Origin: Pseudomonas sp. GM80
GTDB lineage: Bacteria; Pseudomonadota; Gammaproteobacteria; Pseudomonadales; Pseudomonadaceae
Direction: 5' to 3'
Assembly (NCBI RefSeq): GCF_000282515.1
Contig: NZ_AKJD01000056.1
Coordinates: 1-38,127, forward strand
Length of the DNA: 38,127 bases
The notes under the pieces were generated by a model. The model did not search any database. It was not told the DNA's origin and saw nothing but the letters and a program-made list of their open reading frames with translations. Positions within the stretch are counted from its first letter, which is position 1. Each line of letters opens with the position of its first letter. A program made the position numbers and the translations under genes. This document shows positions 32,381 through 38,127 of this stretch, piece by piece.

Positions 32381-32781
32381 ATGCCCCGACATCAGCACAT
32401 TCTGGCCTGCTTGAACGCTTCCCGTGCGATGCATTGTTCGGCATGCACAACATGCCGGGCCTGCCTGCCGGGCATCTGGGCTTTCGCGAAGGGCCGATGA
32501 TGGCTTCGCAGGACTTGCTCAACGTGGTCATCGAAGGCGTTGGCGGCCACGGTTCGATGCCACACCTGACGGTCGATCCGCTGGTGGCTGCGGCGAGTGT
32601 GGTGATGGCGCTGCAATCTGTGGTCGCGCGCAACATCGATGCGCAGCAGGCAGCGGTGGTCACCGTTGGCACACTGCAAGCGGGGGAGGCGGCCAACGTC
32701 ATTCCGCAGCAGGCGGTTCTGCGTCTGAGTTTGCGTGCGCTGAATGCCGATGTTTGGGGTGAATGGATTTTGGAGGTTTAG
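32381..32781 (+). pseudogene. Decayed M20-family amidohydrolase (hippurate hydrolase-like)
   Basis: A good ribosome site (GAGGAG at 32368-32373) and ATG 32381 begin MPRHQHILA, which resembles an M20 hydrolase N-terminus. After about 9 codons the homology jumps, in another frame, to the middle of the family: LLERFPCDALFGMHNMPGLP, then the dimerisation domain (VIEGVGGHGSMPHLTVDPLV and VTVGTLQAGEAANVIPQQA). The reading stops soon after LRLSLRALNADV with an unrelated tail and a stop at 32781. So the first about 130 residues, including most metal ligands, and the C-terminal third are missing. The gene cannot be active. A family C repeat begins 9 nt later, perhaps at the breakpoint. Confidence 0.8.
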
Positions 32782-32789
32782 GGTGTTTT

Positions 32790-32910
32790 TGTGGCGAGGG
32801 GATTTATCCCCGCTCGGCTGCGCAGCAGTCGCAAATCCTGAATGTAGGGTTTCAATGACACACCGCAAGGGGCCGCTTCGCAGCCCAGCGGGGATAATCC
32901 CCTCGCCACA
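32790..32910. repeat. Long inverted repeat element, family C
   Basis: TGTGGCGAGGGGATTTATCC and an inverted partner enclose the internal motif GGGGCCGCTTCGCAGCCCAG. It is the second copy of the element at 9701-9833, about 12 nt shorter. It lies at the broken 3' end of the M20 remnant. Confidence 0.85.
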
Positions 32911-33014
32911 GGACCCCCCTTACCCAGGGAAATCAGCGGAAGCTCTGTGAAAGTTTGCAATAACGCCCCAGCCAGTTAAGGTTCGTGCAGGTTTATCGGC
33001 CCCACGAGTCCTCA

Positions 33015-33605
33015 ATGTTCAACCGCTCCCTCTGTGCAACCCTGTCCAGCCTGTTGCTCGCCGCCGTCGCGCTGCCGGCGCAGGCCAATTGGTATCTGGA
33101 CGGCGAGTCGTCGCGGCTGTCGTTCGTCAGCACGAAAAATGCCCACATTTCCGAAGTGCAGCGCTTTCTGGTGCTGCACGGCAAGGTCGATCCCGACGGT
33201 CGCGCCGAAGTCGAAGTCGAGCTGGACTCGATCAACAGCGGCATCCCGCTGCGCGATGAGCGCATGCGTAAGGAGCTGTTCCAGATCGAGCAATTCCCCG
33301 AAGCGACCATCACCACCCAGATCGACCTGCGCCCGATCAACGATCTGGCCCCCGGCGCGCAGCTGGAATTGCGCCTGCCGCTGACCGTCAACCTGCATGG
33401 CAAAAAACACGAATACCCCGCCGAATTGCTGGCGACGCGCCTCGATGATCGGCGCTTTCAGGTCGTCACCCTCGAGCCGCTGGTGATCAACGCCGAAGAT
33501 TTTGATCTGGCGCCGGGGCTGGAAAGCCTGCGCAAACTCGCCGACCTGTCGGCCATCAGTCTGTCGGTGCCGGTGGGTGCGGTGCTGATTTTCACGGCGC
33601 GCTGA
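33015..33605 (+). CDS. YceI-family periplasmic protein
   Basis: A 196-residue exported protein of the lipocalin-like YceI family, which binds isoprenoid-type lipids. ATG 33015 gives a clean signal peptide (MFNRSLCATLSSLLLAAVAL, cleavage after PAQA); an upstream in-frame start would precede it. The mature part begins NWYLDGESSRLSFVSTKNAH, followed by VEVELDSINSGIPLRDERMR, both family hallmarks. Ligand and role are unknown here. It ends 1 nt before the phospholipase D gene, so they are one transcript. Confidence 0.88.
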   Translation: MFNRSLCATLSSLLLAAVALPAQANWYLDGESSRLSFVSTKNAHISEVQRFLVLHGKVDPDGRAEVEVELDSINSGIPLRDERMRKELFQIEQFPEATITTQIDLRPINDLAPGAQLELRLPLTVNLHGKKHEYPAELLATRLDDRRFQVVTLEPLVINAEDFDLAPGLESLRKLADLSAISLSVPVGAVLIFTAR

Positions 33606-33606
33606 C

Positions 33607-34764
33607 ATGCGCGGCGCAGTGTTCCCATGGCGTGACGGCAACCGTTTCGAGCTGTTGATCGACGGCCCGCAATTCTTTCCGCGCATGCTTGAGCAGATCG
33701 CTGGCGCGCAGGAGCAGATCGAGCTTGAGCTGTATCTGGTAGAGGCCGGCGCTTGTGCCGAAACCATCGTGCAAGCGCTGGTGCTGGCGGCCGAACGTGG
33801 GGTGCGCGTGCGCTGCCTGTTCGACGATTACGGCAGCCTCGCGTTCACCCTCAATCTGCGCCAGCGCCTGACCCATGCCGGGGTGGAACTGCGTTTCTAC
33901 AATCGGCTGAACTGGCGGCGCTGGGTCGGCAATTTCTATCGCGATCACCGCAAATTACTGCTGGTTGATCAGCGGCTGGCGGTGGTCGGCGGCACCGGCG
34001 TCACCGACGAGTTCTGGACGCCGGGGCATGACACCAGCGAATGGCACGAAGTGATGGTCGAGATCAGCGGGCCGTTGGTGATCGACTGGCAATTGCTGTT
34101 TGATCGTCAGTGGATCGCCAACCGCTATCGCCGCGCCTGGCGCCCGGCCGCGCATTTCGGTCTGCCGCGATTACCGCGCGTACCGGACAAGGGCGAGGGC
34201 ATGGGCCGCGTGGCGTATGCCGATGCCCGCCAACATCGCGACATTCTGCAATCGTTGTTCCGTGCATTGAACAGTGGGCAAAAACGCATCTGGATGGCCA
34301 CGCCGTATTTCCTGCCAACCTGGAAAATCCGCCGCTCCCTGCGCAAGGCTGCTGCGCGCGGTGTCGATGTACGTTTGCTACTGACCGGGCCGCGCACCGA
34401 TCACCCGTCGGTGCGTTATGCCGGACATCGCTACTACCCGCGACTGCTCAAGGCCGGGGTGCAGATCTTCGAATATCAGCCGTGCTTCCTGCATTTGAAA
34501 ATGGTGCTGGTGGACGATTGGGTGAGCATCGGCTCGTGCAACTTCGATCACTGGAACCTGCGCTTCAATCTGGAGGCGAATCTGGAGGCGCTGGATCCGT
34601 CGTTGACGGCAGCGGTGCAGGCGAGTTTTGTGAAGGACTTCGGGCTGAGTCAGCGGGTGAGTCTGGAGGAGTGGCAGCGCCGGCCGTTGTGGCGGCGGGT
34701 CAAGCAGCGGATCTGGGGATGGGTGGATCGGGTGGTCGTCAACATCCTCGATCGCCGCGGGTAG
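33607..34764 (+). CDS. clsB: Cardiolipin synthase of the ClsB type (phospholipase D family)
   Basis: A 385-residue phospholipase D superfamily enzyme that joins phosphatidyl groups to make cardiolipin or related lipids at the inner membrane. The two HKD motifs are intact: His114-Arg-Lys116 with Asp121 in HRKLLLVD, and His296-Leu-Lys298 with Asp303 in HLKMVLVD. The following GSCNFDHWNLRFNLEAN is typical. There are no N-terminal membrane helices, which separates it from ClsA. ATG 33607 directly follows yceI. Substrate assignment is by family, so another PLD activity is possible. Confidence 0.85.
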   Translation: MRGAVFPWRDGNRFELLIDGPQFFPRMLEQIAGAQEQIELELYLVEAGACAETIVQALVLAAERGVRVRCLFDDYGSLAFTLNLRQRLTHAGVELRFYNRLNWRRWVGNFYRDHRKLLLVDQRLAVVGGTGVTDEFWTPGHDTSEWHEVMVEISGPLVIDWQLLFDRQWIANRYRRAWRPAAHFGLPRLPRVPDKGEGMGRVAYADARQHRDILQSLFRALNSGQKRIWMATPYFLPTWKIRRSLRKAAARGVDVRLLLTGPRTDHPSVRYAGHRYYPRLLKAGVQIFEYQPCFLHLKMVLVDDWVSIGSCNFDHWNLRFNLEANLEALDPSLTAAVQASFVKDFGLSQRVSLEEWQRRPLWRRVKQRIWGWVDRVVVNILDRRG

Positions 34765-34783
34765 CGGTCACACCAAAAAACTT

Positions 34784-34873
34784 TGTGGGAGCTGGCTTGC
34801 CAGCGATGAGGCCGTCACATTCAACATATCAATTGACTGTTAGGCCGCCATCGCTGGCAAGCCAGCTCCCACA
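34784..34873. repeat. REP pair, family B
   Basis: Family B inverted arms enclose about 40 nt. It fills the gap between the convergent clsB and bglX genes and probably serves as a hairpin at both 3' ends. Confidence 0.9.
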
Positions 34874-34894
34874 GGTTTTGCAGTGTTGCTGCTG

Positions 34895-37186
34895 TTACAG
34901 CAGTTCAAAGCTCTGCTGTGTCACGTCCTGCGAATCCAGGCCGATCTGCACGTTGAACTTGCCAGGCTCTGCCGCGTATTTGAGCTGGGCGTTATAGAAC
35001 TTCAGGTCATCCTCGGTGATGGTGAAGTGCACGACTTTCTGTTCGCCGGCCTTGAGCATGATCTTTTGGAAGTTCTTCAGTTCTTTCACCGGGCGGATCA
35101 TCGAACCGGTGACGTCCTGAATGTACAACTGCACCACGGTTTCGCCGTCACGCTTGCCGGTGTTTTTCAGCATAACGCTGGCGTCGAGTTTGCCAGTGGC
35201 GTTCAGCGTGGTCGACGACAGCGCCATGTCGCTCAGGGCGAAATGGGTGTAGCTCAGGCCATAACCGAACGGGAACAGCGGACCTGTGGTGTCATCGAAA
35301 TACTGCGAGGTGTAGTTGCCCGGTTTGCCCGGCGTAAACGGCCGGCCAATGCTCAGGTGGTTGTAGTAGGTCGGGATCTGGCCCACGGAACGCGGGAAGG
35401 TCACCGGCAGTTTGCCCGACGGGTTGTAGTCGCCGAACAGCACGTCGGCGATGGCGTTGCCGCCCTCGGTGCCGCTGAACCAGGTTTCCAGAATCGCATC
35501 AGCCGACTGGTTCTCTTCGAGAATGGTCAGCGGGCGGCCGTTCATCAATACCAGCACCAGCGGTTTGCCGGTGGCTTTCAACGCGCGGATCAGCTCACGC
35601 TGGTTTTCCGGGATGTTCAGGTCGGTACGGCTGGACGATTCGTGGGACATGCCACGCGACTCGCCGACAGCGGCAACGATCACGTCAGCATCCTTCGCCG
35701 CTTTCACCGCTTCGTCGATCAGCACGTTGGCCGGACGCGGGTCATCGACCACTTCCGGGGCATCGAAGTTGAGGAAGTTCAGGTAATCCAGCACTTTCTT
35801 GTCGCTGGTGATGTTGGCGCCACGGGCGTAGATCAGGTTCGACTTGTTGCCGATCACCGAGCTCATGCCGTCGAACAGGGTCACCGATTGCGTCGGTTTA
35901 CCCGCTGCTGCCCAACTGCCCATCATGTCGATCGGCGCCTTGGCCAACGGGCCGACCAGTGCGACTTTCGCGTCTTTCTTCAGTGGCAGTGTTTCGTTCT
36001 GGTTCTTCAGCAGCACCAGACTGCGGCGCGCGACTTCGCGGGCCTCGGCACGGTGCAGGCGGCTTTCGGCATAGGTGTCGGCCGGATCATCTTCAGCTTT
36101 GCCGATGCGCAGGTATGGATCCTTGAACAGGCCCATGTCGTACTTGGCCGCGAGGACTTCGCGCACGGCGTTGTCGATGTCTTTCTGTTCGATCTCGCCG
36201 GCCTTGAGCAGCCCCGGGAGTTCTTTGCCATAGAGGGTATCGTTCATGCTCATGTCGATGCCGGCCTTGATCGCCAGCTTCGCCGCTTCACGACCGTCGC
36301 GGGCGACACCGTGCTTGATCAGTTCGAAGATCGCGCCGTGGTCGCTGACCGCCAGGCCTTTGAAGCCCCAGTCGCGGCGCAGCAGATCGTTCATCAGCCA
36401 GGTGTTGGCCGTGGCCGGAATGCCGTTGATCGAGTTCAGCGCAACCATCACGCCACCGGCGCCGGCATCAATCGCGGCGCGGTACGGCGGCAGGTAATCC
36501 TGGTACATCTTCACCGGGCTCATGTCGACGGTGTTGTAGTCGCGACCACCTTCAACCGCGCCATACAGGGCGAAATGTTTGACGCTGGCCATGATGCTGT
36601 CGGCCGCGCTCGGGGTAGCGCCCTGATAGGCGCGCACCATGACGCCGGCGATGCGCGAGGTCAGGTAGGTGTCTTCACCGAAACCTTCGGAGCTGCGGCC
36701 CCAGCGCGGGTCGCGGGAGATGTCGACCATCGGCGCGAAGGTGATGTCGAGGCTGTCGGCAGCGGCTTCCTTGGCGGCGACGCGGCCGGACTGGCCGATG
36801 GCGTCCATGTCCCAGCTCGACGCGAGGGCCAGCGGGATCGGGAAAATTGTGCGGTGACCGTGGATCACGTCATAGGCGAAAAACATCGGGATCTTCAGAC
36901 GGCTGCGCATGGCGGCGTCCTGCATCGGCCGGTTTTCCGGGCGGGTGATCGAGTTGAACGTGCCACCGATGTTGCCGGCGGCAATCTCTTTGCGGATCAG
37001 TTCGCGGGGCATCTCCGGGCCGATGCTGATCAGGCGTAACTGGCCGATCTTTTCATCGAGGGTCATCTGGTTCATCAGGTTGCTGATGAACGCGTCCTTG
37101 TTTTCCAGGGGTACCGGGGTCGTGGCGGCCAATACTTGATGACTGGCCAGGCTGACGAACAGACCCAGCAAACACAGCTTCTTCAT
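34895..37186 (-). CDS. bglX: Periplasmic beta-glucosidase (glycoside hydrolase family 3)
   Basis: A 763-residue exported enzyme, similar in length to E. coli BglX (765). The signal peptide is MKKLCLLGLFVSLASHQVLA with cleavage after Ala20. The N-terminal barrel has DPRWGRSSEGFGED, KHFALYGAVEGGRDYN and the nucleophile Asp282 in GLAVSDHGAI. The second domain and the fibronectin-type C-terminus (DASVMLKNTGKRDGETVVQL) are complete. It hydrolyses beta-linked glucosides taken up through the outer membrane. It is alone on the minus strand; its ATG 37186 is 260 nt from the divergent lemA gene. No regulator is close by. Confidence 0.95.
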   Translation of the reverse strand: MKKLCLLGLFVSLASHQVLAATTPVPLENKDAFISNLMNQMTLDEKIGQLRLISIGPEMPRELIRKEIAAGNIGGTFNSITRPENRPMQDAAMRSRLKIPMFFAYDVIHGHRTIFPIPLALASSWDMDAIGQSGRVAAKEAAADSLDITFAPMVDISRDPRWGRSSEGFGEDTYLTSRIAGVMVRAYQGATPSAADSIMASVKHFALYGAVEGGRDYNTVDMSPVKMYQDYLPPYRAAIDAGAGGVMVALNSINGIPATANTWLMNDLLRRDWGFKGLAVSDHGAIFELIKHGVARDGREAAKLAIKAGIDMSMNDTLYGKELPGLLKAGEIEQKDIDNAVREVLAAKYDMGLFKDPYLRIGKAEDDPADTYAESRLHRAEAREVARRSLVLLKNQNETLPLKKDAKVALVGPLAKAPIDMMGSWAAAGKPTQSVTLFDGMSSVIGNKSNLIYARGANITSDKKVLDYLNFLNFDAPEVVDDPRPANVLIDEAVKAAKDADVIVAAVGESRGMSHESSSRTDLNIPENQRELIRALKATGKPLVLVLMNGRPLTILEENQSADAILETWFSGTEGGNAIADVLFGDYNPSGKLPVTFPRSVGQIPTYYNHLSIGRPFTPGKPGNYTSQYFDDTTGPLFPFGYGLSYTHFALSDMALSSTTLNATGKLDASVMLKNTGKRDGETVVQLYIQDVTGSMIRPVKELKNFQKIMLKAGEQKVVHFTITEDDLKFYNAQLKYAAEPGKFNVQIGLDSQDVTQQSFELL

Positions 37187-37446
37187 GAATATTTTTCTCT
37201 AGGGCACAAACGGCAATGCAACACCGGCCAGCCAAAATTTAGGGAGCGACTATTGTTGTTCGGGTGCAAGCTCGAAAACACCGAGCCAAAAACGACCGCC
37301 GAGCCTCGGCAGCGTGATCGCGCAGGGCACTTTTTAGCCCATTAACCCGTACCAATCCAGTGGCGCGGCCGATTATGCCCCAAGAGCCGGTCGCGAATGT
37401 TTCTCCACCGGATTTTTAATCCAATGTGCCAGGGAGCATCACTCTG

Positions 37447-38055
37447 ATGAATGTCAGCCCAACCTACCGCTCGCGCTTGCAGGTCGCCACGTTACTGGTC
37501 ATGGCCACATTGCTGACGGCGTGCGGCATCAACAACATCCCGACCCTCGACGAGCAGGCCAAAGCGGCGTGGGGCCAAGTGCAGAACCAGTACCAGCGCC
37601 GCGCCGACCTGATCCCCAACCTGGTGGAAACGGTGAAGGGCTACGCCAAGCATGAGGAAGCAACGCTGACGGCGGTGATCGAGGCGCGGGCCAAGGCGAC
37701 TTCGATTCAGGTCGACGCCAGCACCCTCGACAATCCCGAGAAGCTCAAGCAGTTCCAGCAGGCACAGGATCAACTGACTGGCGCCTTGAGTCGCTTGATG
37801 GTGGTCTCCGAGCGCTACCCGGATCTGAAGGCCAACCAGAACTTCCTCGCCCTGCAATCGCAACTTGAGGGCACGGAAAACCGCATCGCCGTGGCGCGCC
37901 GCGATTTCATTCTGGCGGTGCAGAAATACAACACCGAAATCCGCACCTTCCCCGGTCGCCTCTGGCACAGCGTGATGTACAGCGACTTGCCGATCCGCGA
38001 AACCTTCGAAGCCACCACACCCGGTGCGGAAAAGGCCCCGGAAGTGAAATTCTGA
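37447..38055 (+). CDS. lemA: LemA-family lipoprotein
   Basis: A 202-residue protein. ATG 37447 (MNVSPTYRSRLQ) is supported by GGAG at 37433-37436; a GTG at 37426 is possible but weaker. The signal ends in a lipobox (LLTACGINN), so the protein is probably lipid-anchored. The LemA fold is all-helical: WGQVQNQYQRRADLIPNLVE and KGYAKHEEATLTAVIEARAK are the family hallmarks. The function of LemA proteins is poorly defined. In many genomes lemA is followed by TPM-domain genes; here the window ends. A family A REP follows. Confidence 0.9.
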   Translation: MNVSPTYRSRLQVATLLVMATLLTACGINNIPTLDEQAKAAWGQVQNQYQRRADLIPNLVETVKGYAKHEEATLTAVIEARAKATSIQVDASTLDNPEKLKQFQQAQDQLTGALSRLMVVSERYPDLKANQNFLALQSQLEGTENRIAVARRDFILAVQKYNTEIRTFPGRLWHSVMYSDLPIRETFEATTPGAEKAPEVKF

Positions 38056-38064
38056 GAACCCCTG

Positions 38065-38127
38065 TGTAGGAGCTGCCGAAGGCTGCGATCTTTTGACGTT
38101 GGTTTTTAAAATCAAGATCAAAAGATC
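38065..38127. repeat. REP pair, family A (arms outward), cut by the window end
   Basis: A full left arm (38065-38094), the spacer GACGTTG...CAAGATC, and the first 8 nt of the inverted right arm before the window ends. It lies 9 nt after the lemA stop. Confidence 0.85.

Noticed and set aside
34883..37039. A 718-codon open frame opposite bglX
   Set aside because: BglX is complete with signal peptide and active site on the minus strand; the opposite frame has no recognisable domain or ribosome site.

Overview
The window looks like chromosome from a Pseudomonas of the P. fluorescens group. The basis is the high GC and GC-ending codons, the pca, ttg/emh, xenB and ols gene types, and three families of palindromic intergenic repeats (REP-type) typical of that group. 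I saw no rRNA, tRNA, CRISPR array, phage or insertion sequence. This rests on reading the sequence and recalling families; no search was run.

Region 1 (1-2660): a PiT phosphate transporter and a 66-residue conserved-looking small protein, both on the minus strand.

Region 2 (2660-16515): a complete protocatechuate branch of the beta-ketoadipate pathway. In order it has pcaR (IclR regulator), pcaK (uptake), pcaIJ (CoA-transferase), pcaF (thiolase), pcaHG (ring-cleaving dioxygenase), pcaT (transporter), pcaB, pcaD and pcaC. Next come a trans-aconitate methyltransferase gene (tam) and an OprD-family porin, both on the opposite strand. PcaHG opens protocatechuate to 3-carboxymuconate, PcaB, PcaC and PcaD carry it to 3-oxoadipate, and PcaIJ and PcaF yield succinyl-CoA and acetyl-CoA. 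PcaR-type boxes lie before pcaR, pcaK and pcaI. A fourth, an identical 15-mer to the pcaR one, lies before the porin, which suggests the porin belongs to the regulon. A-rich Crc/Hfq-type motifs sit at the translation starts of pcaK, pcaH, pcaT and the porin. A short Cys-containing leader ORF precedes pcaK, and a terminator-like hairpin lies in the pcaI leader.

Region 3 (16680-23510): a tripartite RND efflux operon, ttgABC (emhABC in P. fluorescens), on the minus strand, with divergent ttgR and a recognisable TtgR operator between them.

Region 4 (23630-27240): an unrecognised 234-residue protein, then a minus-strand operon of an ArsR-type regulator, an MFS exporter and the old-yellow-enzyme reductase XenB. 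Repeated palindromes stand before the operon.

Region 5 (27270-30700): AcpH (acyl-carrier-protein phosphodiesterase), the ornithine-lipid genes olsB-olsA, and an acyl-CoA-dehydrogenase-like protein.

Region 6 (30700-38127): a secreted serine hydrolase with a small Cys-containing partner, a decayed M20 amidohydrolase that still has its upstream palindrome, yceI, a ClsB-type phospholipase D, a periplasmic beta-glucosidase (bglX) and a LemA lipoprotein.

The most interesting points are the regulatory layer of the pca region (four PcaR sites including the porin, A-rich motifs, leader peptide, possible attenuator), a terminator with no gene in front of tam, the unrecognised 234-residue protein, and the M20 remnant. 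I did not find a clearly new multi-gene system.
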